59,944 nucleotides of DNA from Lachnospiraceae bacterium UBA7202 (lineage in GTDB: Bacteria; Bacillota; Clostridia; Lachnospirales; Lachnospiraceae), in contig DKUO01000002.1 in assembly GCA_002490705.1 (NCBI GenBank), forward strand, positions 77,661 through 137,604, in the 5' to 3' direction. Position 1 is the first letter of the stretch, and each line of letters starts with the position of its first letter. Positions 48,909 through 56,599 of this stretch are shown here, piece after piece. The notes under the pieces were generated by a model. That model was not told the origin of the DNA. It saw only the letters and a list, made by a program, of their open reading frames with translations, and did no database searches. Position numbers and translations under genes: made by a program.

Positions 48909-49883
48909 ATGAAGCATACAAATATACTTATTTCTGCTTTGACGCTATCTGTCTTACTGTCCGGCTGCACTTCCGAGAGTGCGGCAGCTTCTCAACCCGA
49001 ACCGACTGTGACCAGCTCTTTCATTTCTCAGCCGGAACCGGCTGTGACCAGCACATTGACGTCTCAGACAGAAACCTTGCCTGTTCAGACAAAAGAAGAG
49101 CCAGCCCAAGCTATCGTTTATCCTGATTGGGCCGCCTATTTTGGTGAGCTAAACAGCGCTGCGGTTGTCCTTGACCCTGCCGAAAATACGTGCCTGATTT
49201 ACAATGAAGCTTTAGCGGATACACGTCGTTCCCCCTGTTCCACCTTCAAAATTATCTCTTCACTGGCGGGACTGGAAAGCGGCGTCATTGTTCCCGATCA
49301 ATCCACCCGTTCCTGGAGCGGTGAGGTTTTCTGGAAGGACGACTGGAATCAGGATATGGACTTTGCTAACGCCTTTCGTACCTCATGTGTCTGGTATTAC
49401 CGACAGGTGATTGACGATATAGGCCCTGATACCATGCAGGATACTTTGGATTCGCTTCATTATGGGAACTGTGATATAACCGACTGGGAAGGTCACCTGA
49501 ATAACAATAATCAGAATCCCGCTTTAACCGGTTTTTGGATCGAATCTTCGTTGAAAATTTCTCCCCGGGAACAAGCGGCGGTCATGGAGCGAATTTTCGG
49601 CCCTTCCTCCGAGTATTCTCCAACCATACTGGATGCGTTGGAAGAGGTCATGTTCCTCTCGCCGGAAAGTGAGGACGGCTGTGCCATTTATGGGAAAACG
49701 GGCATGGGAAAATCAAACGGCGTCGTGGTGGACGCCTGGTATACCGGCTTTGCAGACGTAGGACGGCGCATCTATTTTTGCGTTTATCTGGGTGAGACAG
49801 AAGAACAAAACGTTTCCAGTACGCTTGCAAGGAAAATTACTGTTTCTCTGATAAAAGAAAGCTTTATTGATCATGATTCCTAA
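48909..49883 (+). CDS. Class D (OXA-type) beta-lactamase-like lipoprotein
   Basis: A 324-residue exported protein. A lipoprotein signal (LLSGC, lipidated C20) and a Ser/Pro/Thr/Glu-rich tether (21-70) precede the catalytic domain. All class D landmarks are present and ordered: S111-T-F-K114, S159-C-V161, Y185-G-N187, W210 in FWIESSLKIS (the OXA Trp that protects the carboxylated lysine), and K263-T-G265. Intact motifs predict serine beta-lactamase or penicillin-binding activity. A BlaR1-type sensor/regulator domain alone is less likely because no second domain or metalloprotease is present. AAGGAG precedes the start. Confidence 0.85.
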   Translation: MKHTNILISALTLSVLLSGCTSESAAASQPEPTVTSSFISQPEPAVTSTLTSQTETLPVQTKEEPAQAIVYPDWAAYFGELNSAAVVLDPAENTCLIYNEALADTRRSPCSTFKIISSLAGLESGVIVPDQSTRSWSGEVFWKDDWNQDMDFANAFRTSCVWYYRQVIDDIGPDTMQDTLDSLHYGNCDITDWEGHLNNNNQNPALTGFWIESSLKISPREQAAVMERIFGPSSEYSPTILDALEEVMFLSPESEDGCAIYGKTGMGKSNGVVVDAWYTGFADVGRRIYFCVYLGETEEQNVSSTLARKITVSLIKESFIDHDS

Positions 49884-49936
49884 TACTTCTCTGGAGAAAA
49901 CATGAGAAAGAAAATTAAGCTTTGAGGTAAATAAAG

Positions 49937-50608
49937 GTGACAAAAGAATTATTTTATCAAGCAGTATTGAAATTTGTACTTGGTGTGGCTATTATAGAAG
50001 TTTTAATATTTTTGCCTGCCGGAACATTTCATTATTGGAACGCATGGCTATTCATGGGGATACTATTTATACCGATGTTTTTTGCAGGAATTGTGATGAT
50101 GTGGAAGAATCCGGAATTATTAAAAAAACGTTTAAATACAAAAGAGCAACAGGCGGAACAAAGCCTTGTGATAAAACTTAGTGGTTTGATGTTTGTTTTT
50201 GGATTTGTGATAGCGGGATTAAATTTTCGGTTTAAATGGGTTATGATACCTAATTGGATTTCGTGGACAGCGGCTGCTGTATTTTTATTTTCTTATGCGC
50301 TTTATGCGGAGGTGTTAAGAGAAAACACATACTTATCGCGGACTGTAGAAATTCAGCAAGGGCAAAGGGTAATTGATACAGGATTATATGGCATTGTCCG
50401 CCATCCCATGTACAGTGTAACTATTATTATGTTCCTTTCTATGCCGTTGGTGCTTGGTTCCATTCTCTCTTTTGCTGTTTTTCTTGCTTATCCTGTCATT
50501 ATTGCAAAGAGAATTAGAAACGAAGAAACAGCGCTTGAAAAAGGATTGGAAGGATATGCTGAATATAAAAAGAAAGTAAAATACAAAATAATTCCTTTTG
50601 TGTGGTAA
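49937..50608 (+). CDS. Isoprenylcysteine carboxyl methyltransferase-like membrane protein
   Basis: A 223-residue protein with about five membrane helices and the C-terminal ICMT/PEMT signature: DTGLYGIVRHPMYSVTIIMF followed by EETALEKGLEGYAEYKKKVKY. The family transfers methyl groups from SAM to lipophilic substrates; bacterial substrates are mostly unknown. The start is GTG 49937 with TTTGAGG about 10 bases upstream. The codons are clearly AT-richer than neighbours, suggesting separate acquisition. Confidence 0.8.
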   Translation: MTKELFYQAVLKFVLGVAIIEVLIFLPAGTFHYWNAWLFMGILFIPMFFAGIVMMWKNPELLKKRLNTKEQQAEQSLVIKLSGLMFVFGFVIAGLNFRFKWVMIPNWISWTAAAVFLFSYALYAEVLRENTYLSRTVEIQQGQRVIDTGLYGIVRHPMYSVTIIMFLSMPLVLGSILSFAVFLAYPVIIAKRIRNEETALEKGLEGYAEYKKKVKYKIIPFVW

Positions 50609-50652
50609 TACAGCGACAATATCCCATTATTGGATAAGACAGGAGATTTCTC

Positions 50653-51570
50653 ATGAAAATCGACCGCATGATCGGCATCTTGTCGATTCTTTTACAAAAA
50701 GAAAAGGTTACCGCGCCCTATCTTGCGGAAAAGTTTGAGGTTTCCCGCCGCACGATCAACCGGGACATTGAAGCGCTCTGTATGGCCGGAATTCCGTTAG
50801 TGACTGAGCCGGGACAAAACGGCGGTGTCTCCATTATGGAAGGGTATACCATAGACCGCACACTGTTTACCTCCTCGGATATGCAGGCGATTCTTGCAGG
50901 GCTGCGGGGACTTGACAGTATCAGCGGCACCAATCGTTACCAGCAGCTTATGGAGAAGCTTTCCGTGGGTACATCCAATCTGTTGGCCGGAGATACCCAT
51001 ATTTTGATTGATTTGTCTTCCTGGTATAAATCTGCCTTATCCCCGAAAATCGAACTCATACACAATGCCATAGTAACCGAACAGCAGATTACCTTCACTT
51101 ACTATTCACCAAAGGGGGAGTCCGCGCGAACCGTGGAGCCCTATGACCTTATTTTTCAGTGGGCAAGCTGGTATCTTTGGGGATGGTGTGAGAAAAGCGA
51201 GGATTTCCGCCTTTTTAAACTGATGCGAATGACGAACTTATCTTTGGATGCACCCTTTGAGAAACGCGCCGTTTCTGTTCCCGATCTAAGTCCGCGGCAT
51301 ATCTTTCCGCCACAGTTTACCGTCAAGGCAAAGATTCACCCGGCCTATAAATGGCGGTTGGTGGAAGAGTTCGGTCCGGAAAGTTTTCAAACCCTGCCGG
51401 ACGGCATGCTGCTTTTTACCACGGAATTTTCCGATTCAAACAGCGTAATCGGATGGATCGCCTCTTTTGGCGAAGGCGCCGAACTTTTAGAACCGCAAGA
51501 ACTGCGGGAGGAAGTGTTTCGTTTTGGGGAGGGTATTTGTCAAAAATATCGTCCCGCTTCCGAATCATGA
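50653..51570 (+). CDS. YafY-type HTH-WYL transcriptional regulator
   Basis: A 305-residue regulator. An N-terminal HTH_11 winged helix (1-60) shows ILLQKEKVTAPYLAEKFEVS and RRTINRDIEALCMAGIP. A WYL domain (about 140-210) follows: ITFTYYSPKGESARTVEPYDLIFQWASWYLWGWCEKSEDFRLFKL. A C-terminal WCX extension is also present. WYL proteins sense nucleic-acid or small ligands. It is probably the local controller of the two GyrI-like genes and the radical SAM gene that follow. Confidence 0.88.
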   Translation: MKIDRMIGILSILLQKEKVTAPYLAEKFEVSRRTINRDIEALCMAGIPLVTEPGQNGGVSIMEGYTIDRTLFTSSDMQAILAGLRGLDSISGTNRYQQLMEKLSVGTSNLLAGDTHILIDLSSWYKSALSPKIELIHNAIVTEQQITFTYYSPKGESARTVEPYDLIFQWASWYLWGWCEKSEDFRLFKLMRMTNLSLDAPFEKRAVSVPDLSPRHIFPPQFTVKAKIHPAYKWRLVEEFGPESFQTLPDGMLLFTTEFSDSNSVIGWIASFGEGAELLEPQELREEVFRFGEGICQKYRPASES

Positions 51571-51702
51571 CATACAGTTGTCATGGTTGCTCTGCTATGA
51601 TGGATTCATCAAATCAAATTTTCCGCTGTAAAATGCCCTGACGCTTTGTTTAAACGGCATGATAATACAGGCAGGGAACACAAAGAAAGGATGAATCAAA
51701 CT

Positions 51703-52164
51703 ATGGAATACGAAATCGTAACACTGGAAGAAAAAATTGCCGTTGGCGTATCGGCAAGGACAAACAATACGTCGCCCGACATGGGCGCCGTCATAGGCGG
51801 TCTGTGGAACCGTTTCTATAACGAAGGCGTCTATGCTTCCATACCGAAAAAGGAAAATGCGAAGGCACTCGGTATCTACACCGACTATGCCGGAGATGAG
51901 AAGGCGGATTACACCGTGTTTGTGGCTTGTGAAACCGCCGCAGAACCGGAGGAAGACAGCTTTGCCGTCTGCCGCATTCCCGCCGGACACTACGCCAAAT
52001 TCATTGTGCGCGGGGATATGGTGCAGGCAGTGGCAAATGCCTGGCAGGAGATCTGGCGAATGGATCTGCCAAGAGCCTTTCGGTGCGACTTTGAGGAATA
52101 CCAAAACGACGATATGGGCAACAACGCGGAAATCCATATCTACATTGGTCTGAAGGAGGACTGA
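51703..52164 (+). CDS. GyrI-like / AraC effector-binding domain protein
   Basis: A 153-residue stand-alone effector-binding domain: YEIVTLEEKIAVGVSARTNN, GIYTDYAGDEKADYTVFVAC, and YAKFIVRGDMVQAVANAWQEIW. No DNA-binding part is present. ATG 51703 is used, with AAAGG at 51686-51690; the in-frame ATG at 51691 directly abuts it and a longer frame starts at 51646. The next gene starts 2 bases after its stop. Confidence 0.78.
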   Translation: MEYEIVTLEEKIAVGVSARTNNTSPDMGAVIGGLWNRFYNEGVYASIPKKENAKALGIYTDYAGDEKADYTVFVACETAAEPEEDSFAVCRIPAGHYAKFIVRGDMVQAVANAWQEIWRMDLPRAFRCDFEEYQNDDMGNNAEIHIYIGLKED

Positions 52165-52166
52165 AT

Positions 52167-52799
52167 ATGGCGTTCGACTACAAAAAGGAATATAAGGAGT
52201 TTTATCTTCCCAAAAACAAACCGGCGCTTATCACCGTGCCGCCCATGAACTTTATTGCCGTTCGCGGAAAAGGGAATCCCAATGAGGAGGGCGGCGCCTA
52301 CAAGCAATCCATCGGCCTTCTCTACGGAATCGCCTTCACGATTAAAATGAGCAAAATGGGCGATCATCGGATCGACGGCTATTTTGACTATGTTGTGCCT
52401 CCGCTTGAAGGATTGTGGTGGCAGGAGGGTGCAAACGGCATTGACTATTCCAGAAAAGAGGACTTTGCATGGATTTCCATGATCCGTCTGCCGGAATTCG
52501 TGACAGAAAGTGAATTTGCATGGGCAGTAGCGGAAGCCTCCGAAAAGAAAAAGTCTGATTTTTCTCAAGTGGAGTTTTTGAACTATGACGAGGGGCTGTG
52601 CGTACAATGTATGCATATCGGCCCTTATGACGATGAACCCGCCACCATAGAAGCCATGGACACCTTTGCCAAAGAGCAGGGATTTTCCCCTGATATGGAT
52701 GGCCCGCGCCGCCATCATGAGATTTATCTGAGCGACGTAAGAAAATGCAAGCCGGAAAACCTGAAAACGGTCATTCGGCATCCGATAAAAGAACCGTAA
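52167..52799 (+). CDS. GyrI-like small-molecule-binding protein
   Basis: A 210-residue protein with tandem SHS2-like halves: KPALITVPPMNFIAVRGKGNP, then AFTIKMSKMGDHRIDGYFDYVVPPLEGLWWQ, and QCMHIGPYDDEPATIEAMDTFAKEQGF before RHHEIYLSDVRK. This is the YdhR/GyrI-like group, some of which hydrolyse or bind electrophilic xenobiotics. AGGAGG lies before the ATG. It is coupled to the preceding effector-binding gene. Confidence 0.82.
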   Translation: MAFDYKKEYKEFYLPKNKPALITVPPMNFIAVRGKGNPNEEGGAYKQSIGLLYGIAFTIKMSKMGDHRIDGYFDYVVPPLEGLWWQEGANGIDYSRKEDFAWISMIRLPEFVTESEFAWAVAEASEKKKSDFSQVEFLNYDEGLCVQCMHIGPYDDEPATIEAMDTFAKEQGFSPDMDGPRRHHEIYLSDVRKCKPENLKTVIRHPIKEP

Positions 52800-52822
52800 G
52801 AAATAGGAGAGAAGAGGGCGTC

Positions 52823-53719
52823 ATGCACTTTGTTACTGCAAAAGGAATCTTATCCTCAAAAAACGGCATGAATTTATATCGGGGCTGTTCCCACGGCTGT
52901 ATTTACTGTGATTCCAGAAGCAGATGCTACCACATGGAACATGCCTTTGAAGACATAGAGGTAAAGGAAAACGCCATAGAACTGTTAGCCTACGCCCTTA
53001 CACATAAGCGGAAAAAGTGCATGATCGGCACAGGCTCCATGACAGATCCCTACATCCCGCTGGAAAAGGAGCTGGGAACTGTCAGGAAAGCCTTGCAGCT
53101 GATTGATCAGCACGGATTCGGCTTCACCTGCATTACCAAGTCAGACCTCATTCTGCGGGATATCGACCTGTTACAACGGATCAATGAAAAGACAAAGTGT
53201 GTGGTGCAGATGACGCTGACTACCTATGACGAAGCATTGTGCAAAAAGCTGGAGCCCCATGTATGTACGACAAAAGAACGGTTTGCCGTTTTGCAAAAGC
53301 TGCATGAGCGCGGTATCCCTACGGTGGTATGGCTTTCCCCTATTTTACCTTTCATCAACGACACGGAAGAAAATATTTCTGGCATACTGGATTTGTGCAG
53401 ACAGGCGCATGTCTTCGGCGTCATTTGCTTCGGCATGGGCCTGACGCTGCGGGAGGGAAACCGGGAATACTTTTACAGCCAGTTAGACAGGTTGTTTCCC
53501 CATCTGAAAGAGCAGTACATCCGGACCTATGGCAGTCAATACATCATCGACAGCCCGAACAGCGCCCGCCTGATGCGGTTGTTTCATCAACAGTGCCAAA
53601 AAAACGGCATTCTCCATGATAATGACCAGATCTTTCAATATTTACAGACTTTTGAGCAAAAAGAAGATATACCCTTTCAACAATTAAGTATTTGGGATTC
53701 GGATGTGGGAACAGATTGA
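52823..53719 (+). CDS. SPL-family (Rv2578c-type) radical SAM protein
   Basis: A 298-residue radical SAM protein. C22, C26 and C29 (CSHGCIYC) bind the cluster, then MIGTGSMTDPYIPLEKELGT and a barrel with VVWLSPILPFIND. It resembles the spore photoproduct lyase-like Rv2578c subgroup but lacks the extended C-terminal lyase part. ATG 52823 follows AGAGGG; the frame extends 78 bases into the GyrI-like gene. It is the fourth gene of the WYL-GyrI-GyrI-SPL set. Reaction unknown. Confidence 0.83.
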   Translation: MHFVTAKGILSSKNGMNLYRGCSHGCIYCDSRSRCYHMEHAFEDIEVKENAIELLAYALTHKRKKCMIGTGSMTDPYIPLEKELGTVRKALQLIDQHGFGFTCITKSDLILRDIDLLQRINEKTKCVVQMTLTTYDEALCKKLEPHVCTTKERFAVLQKLHERGIPTVVWLSPILPFINDTEENISGILDLCRQAHVFGVICFGMGLTLREGNREYFYSQLDRLFPHLKEQYIRTYGSQYIIDSPNSARLMRLFHQQCQKNGILHDNDQIFQYLQTFEQKEDIPFQQLSIWDSDVGTD

Positions 53720-53744
53720 ATTTTGTATGTTTCCGTGGTATCAT
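53716..53744 (+). promoter_or_regulatory. Promoter of the NifX-like gene
   Basis: TTGAAT (53716-53721), 17-base spacer, TATCAT (53739-53744). The -35 overlaps the stop codon of the radical SAM gene. Confidence 0.6.
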
Positions 53745-53826
53745 GTTTCATTATAATAAGGGGAACAGCTCAGAAAGAACGCTGTGCCTCGCTGCAAATT
53801 ACTGCAACAAGAAAGGGGACAGGTCA

Positions 53827-54246
53827 ATGAAAAAGATCGCGGTTACTTATGAAAGCGGAAACGTATTCCCGCATTTCGGGCATACCGAACAGTTTAAGGT
53901 TTATGATGTAGAAAATGGTAACGTTACCGGTTCAGAGATTGTGGACACCAACGGAAACGGCCACGGCGCGCTTGCCGGCATGTTGTCATCCCTACAGGTA
54001 GACACATTGATTTGCGGGGGAATCGGCGCCGGCGCACAGACCGCCCTTGCAGAAGCAGGCATCCGTCTTTACGGCGGGGTATCCGGCAGTGCGGACGAAG
54101 CGGTGGCACAGCTGCTTGCGGGCACGCTTAGCTTTAATCCGGACGTTCACTGCGACCATCACGGAGAGGGACATTCCCATGAGGGCGGCCATCATTGCGG
54201 GGAAGATAAGCACGGCTGTGGGGGAAACGGCGGCGGATGCCACTAG
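53827..54246 (+). CDS. NifX/NifB-type dinitrogenase-cofactor-like protein with His/Cys-rich tail
   Basis: A 139-residue protein. The NifX-like fold (1-105) shows KIAVTYESGNVFPHFGHTEQFKVYDVENG and VDTLICGGIGAGAQTALAEAGIRLYGG. A 32-residue tail follows with about ten His and four Cys (CDHHGEGHSHEGGHH, CGEDKHGCGG). No nitrogenase genes are in the window. Members outside nif clusters are thought to handle Fe-S or Mo clusters, and the tail should bind metal. AAGGGG precedes ATG 53827. Confidence 0.85.
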   Translation: MKKIAVTYESGNVFPHFGHTEQFKVYDVENGNVTGSEIVDTNGNGHGALAGMLSSLQVDTLICGGIGAGAQTALAEAGIRLYGGVSGSADEAVAQLLAGTLSFNPDVHCDHHGEGHSHEGGHHCGEDKHGCGGNGGGCH

Positions 54247-54286
54247 CCTTTCGGATAAATTTGCCCTCAAATCAAATCGGTTATTT

Positions 54287-54354
54287 TATCGGCAAAATAT
54301 AACGCATTTTTCTGACGCAAAAATGTAGATATATTTTGCCGATAGTGATATAAT
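54287..54354 (+). promoter_or_regulatory. Extended -10 promoter of the Fic gene with 15-bp inverted repeat
   Basis: TATCGGCAAAATATA (54287-54301) and its exact reverse complement (54330-54344) flank 28 bases, within which CATTTTT (54305-54311) and AAAAATG (54319-54325) form an inner repeat. The extended -10 TGA-TATAAT (54346-54354) begins 1 base after the right arm. With no wobble pairs and this position, the repeat looks like an operator, perhaps bound by the HTH of the Fic protein itself. Confidence 0.65.
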
Positions 54355-54389
54355 AATTCCGATAAGACATTTGTGAGAGGTCAAATCCT

Positions 54390-55286
54390 ATGGAATATAT
54401 AAACGCCAAAACAGCAGCCGAAAAATGGAATGTATCCGAGAGAAGTGTACGCAAGTATTGTTCTGAGGGTAAAATTCCCGGAACAATACTTGACGGCAAA
54501 ACATGGAAAATTCCTTTTGACGCCATAAAGCCTGAAAGAAAGAAAAGAACGGGAAAAGTCACAAAAGATTTACTGACAAGGTTAAAGCTGGAAAAAGAAT
54601 CTGAAATTTCCGGCGGCATCTATCATAAGGTTCAAATTGAACTCACATACAATTCCAATCATATAGAAGGCAGTAAACTTACCCACGATCAAACAAGATA
54701 TATTTTTGAGACAAACACAATCGGCATACAAGATGAAACGTTGAATGTGGATGATATTGTTGAGACATCGAATCACTTTAGATGTATTGATCAGGTAATA
54801 GAATCTGCTAAGTATCAGTTAAGCGAGTCCTTTATCAAACAACTGCATGGCATACTAAAATCAGGGACTTCTGACAGCAGAAAAGCATGGTTTGCCGTCG
54901 GCAGTTATAAACGTTTTGAAAATGAGGTGGGCGGAAAGTCAACTACGAAGCCTGATGCCGTTTCAAAAGAGATAAAAAAACTGCTGAAGACATACAATCA
55001 AGACAAAACAAAAACATTATCCGAAATCATTGCGTTTCATTATGAATTTGAAAAGATACATCCCTTTCAGGATGGAAACGGACGTATCGGCAGACTGATT
55101 ATGTTTAAGGAATGTCTGCGAAACGGCATTACACCGTTTATTATTTATGATGATCTTAAGGCATTTTATTATCGTGGATTAAACGAGTGGGAAAATGAGC
55201 CGGGGTATTTGATGGATACCTGTCTGACGGCCCAGGACCGATTTAAAGTATATATGGATTACTTTGGGTTAGAATATAATGATTAA
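54390..55286 (+). CDS. HTH-Fic protein (class II Fic AMP-transferase)
   Basis: A 298-residue protein. The N-terminal 45 residues form an excisionase/MerR-like helix-turn-helix (NAKTAAEKWNVSERSVRKYC). The inhibitory motif S89-N-H-I-E93-G94 lies in the N-terminal half of the Fic fold, as in class II self-inhibited enzymes. The active loop is HPFQDGNGRIGR (224-235), with catalytic H224 and the full HxFx(D/E)GNGRxxR consensus. It should transfer AMP (or another NMP) to a protein target. The gene is AT-rich relative to its surroundings, hinting at transfer. GAGAGG lies 11 bases before the ATG. The target is unknown. Confidence 0.87.
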   Translation: MEYINAKTAAEKWNVSERSVRKYCSEGKIPGTILDGKTWKIPFDAIKPERKKRTGKVTKDLLTRLKLEKESEISGGIYHKVQIELTYNSNHIEGSKLTHDQTRYIFETNTIGIQDETLNVDDIVETSNHFRCIDQVIESAKYQLSESFIKQLHGILKSGTSDSRKAWFAVGSYKRFENEVGGKSTTKPDAVSKEIKKLLKTYNQDKTKTLSEIIAFHYEFEKIHPFQDGNGRIGRLIMFKECLRNGITPFIIYDDLKAFYYRGLNEWENEPGYLMDTCLTAQDRFKVYMDYFGLEYND

Positions 55287-55306
55287 ATTGGTGAATGGTA
55301 AGGCCC

Positions 55307-55348
55307 AATCAACTATGAAACAAATACACATTTATTTCATAGTTGGTT
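55307..55348. terminator. 14-bp hairpin after the Fic gene
   Basis: Positions 55307-55320 pair with 55335-55348 (one G.U pair). It stands between the convergent Fic and RsiV-like genes. The T-run is poor, so termination is possible but unproven. Confidence 0.45.
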
Positions 55349-55393
55349 AAGTTTCGAAAAAAATTTACGGTAATCATATGGTTTATCACTCAT

Positions 55394-56581
55394 TCACAGC
55401 CCCTCGACGCCAAGATCCTCAAACGTGGCTTCCATCGGCACAGACATATGTACCAAATTGGTAATCAGTCCCAGCCCATCCGGTGTCACATAAAAACAAG
55501 ACTTCATATCACGGTGTAATTCCTCCAACGTAGCATACCGTTCATGTCGTTCCCACTGATCCAGCACATTCTGCATCAGTGATTCACTTCCTGCTTCCTC
55601 ATCGTTCTCCCCTTCTCCCAAAAGACAGTGAAGTGCGTCTGTTTCAAGCAATGACACTGGCGTCCAATTTTCACCAATCACATCCTGTAGTCCCAGGACT
55701 TCACCGGTTTTCATATTGATGGTTATTCCTGTCTCAAATTCATTCGGATGATTCGCAGCGCGGTAATCGTTATACTCAAAAATGCGCATGGAAAAATAAG
55801 TTTCATCCTGCCGTGTAATGATATAATTTCTGGCAATTTCTGTGTACATATGTTCTCTCGGTTTCAACAGGCTTCCTTCCTCATCATAACCATACGAATA
55901 AAAGAACGCGTTCCTGAGTTCTTCATTAATCTGCTTTTCCAGCGTTTTATCGTCCAAATGAATCTGCGGATATTCTATGATAATATCAATGTCCATTCTG
56001 TCATCATAATAGCTATAAAGATAGGGCCAAACATATGAATAAGTCCTTGCATATCCTTCCGTTGCAGGCATTTCTTTCTGAAAATCGCGTTCTATTGGTC
56101 CGTTTCCGGAATGATAATGTATGTCCGACGCTATATTCTGATCCTTGGATATTTGTGTCGAATAAACATAATTTTCCCGCATCTTCGTTGCAAAATCAGA
56201 ATCTTTGTCCAATCGATCCACTTCGCCAGCGTTCTCTAGTAAAATCGGCTCATAATCACCCTGAAACGTGTACCACCCGCTTTCCGCGTCATAGGAACCG
56301 TAAATTCCTTCCTCCCACCACTCATTTTCTCCTTCCAGCAGAATATCACAGGAATAACTGGTGTTATAAGACCATATCTTTCCAAAATATGCCTGATAGG
56401 TTCCCTCAACATCATAAGTCCGAAACCCTTCCTGTATATATAGCGCCATCTGCCGATAGGCGTCTGCCTGCTCGAAAGGTGTTTCCGCCGGTTCGTATTG
56501 CCCACAGCCTGCCGCCAAAACACAGCATAAAACTAAAACCAGACAGGAGATAAGCCTAATATATGGTATTTTTTTCATCAC
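55394..56581 (-). CDS. RsiV/DUF3298-like lipoprotein
   Basis: A 395-residue exported protein. The lipoprotein signal ends in VLAAGC (lipidated Cys about 26). The middle region (30-195) is unrecognised and rich in Tyr, Trp and acidic residues. The C-terminal half has the DUF3298/RsiV-like arrangement: DIDIIIEYPQIHLDDKTLEK, NYIITRQDETYFSMRIFEYNDY and GITINMKTGEVLGLQDVIGE. Anti-sigma RsiV and PdaC share this domain, but there is no N-terminal anti-sigma part or sigma-factor gene here, so a ligand- or wall-binding lipoprotein is likelier. Confidence 0.75.
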   Translation of the reverse strand: MMKKIPYIRLISCLVLVLCCVLAAGCGQYEPAETPFEQADAYRQMALYIQEGFRTYDVEGTYQAYFGKIWSYNTSYSCDILLEGENEWWEEGIYGSYDAESGWYTFQGDYEPILLENAGEVDRLDKDSDFATKMRENYVYSTQISKDQNIASDIHYHSGNGPIERDFQKEMPATEGYARTYSYVWPYLYSYYDDRMDIDIIIEYPQIHLDDKTLEKQINEELRNAFFYSYGYDEEGSLLKPREHMYTEIARNYIITRQDETYFSMRIFEYNDYRAANHPNEFETGITINMKTGEVLGLQDVIGENWTPVSLLETDALHCLLGEGENDEEAGSESLMQNVLDQWERHERYATLEELHRDMKSCFYVTPDGLGLITNLVHMSVPMEATFEDLGVEGL

Positions 56582-56599
56582 CCGTTTTCCTCTAAAACC

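Noticed and set aside
51566..51601. Promoter before the first GyrI-like gene with CATGACA-N6-TGTCATG repeat
   Set aside because: The repeat is real, but TTGTCA to TATGAT spacing is only 12 bases and no other -35 fits, so no promoter is called.
54390..55286. Toxin-antitoxin locus of the Fic-antitoxin (fic/fit) type
   Set aside because: The inhibitory S/TxxxE(G/N)-type motif is within the Fic protein itself, and there is no small antitoxin ORF beside it.
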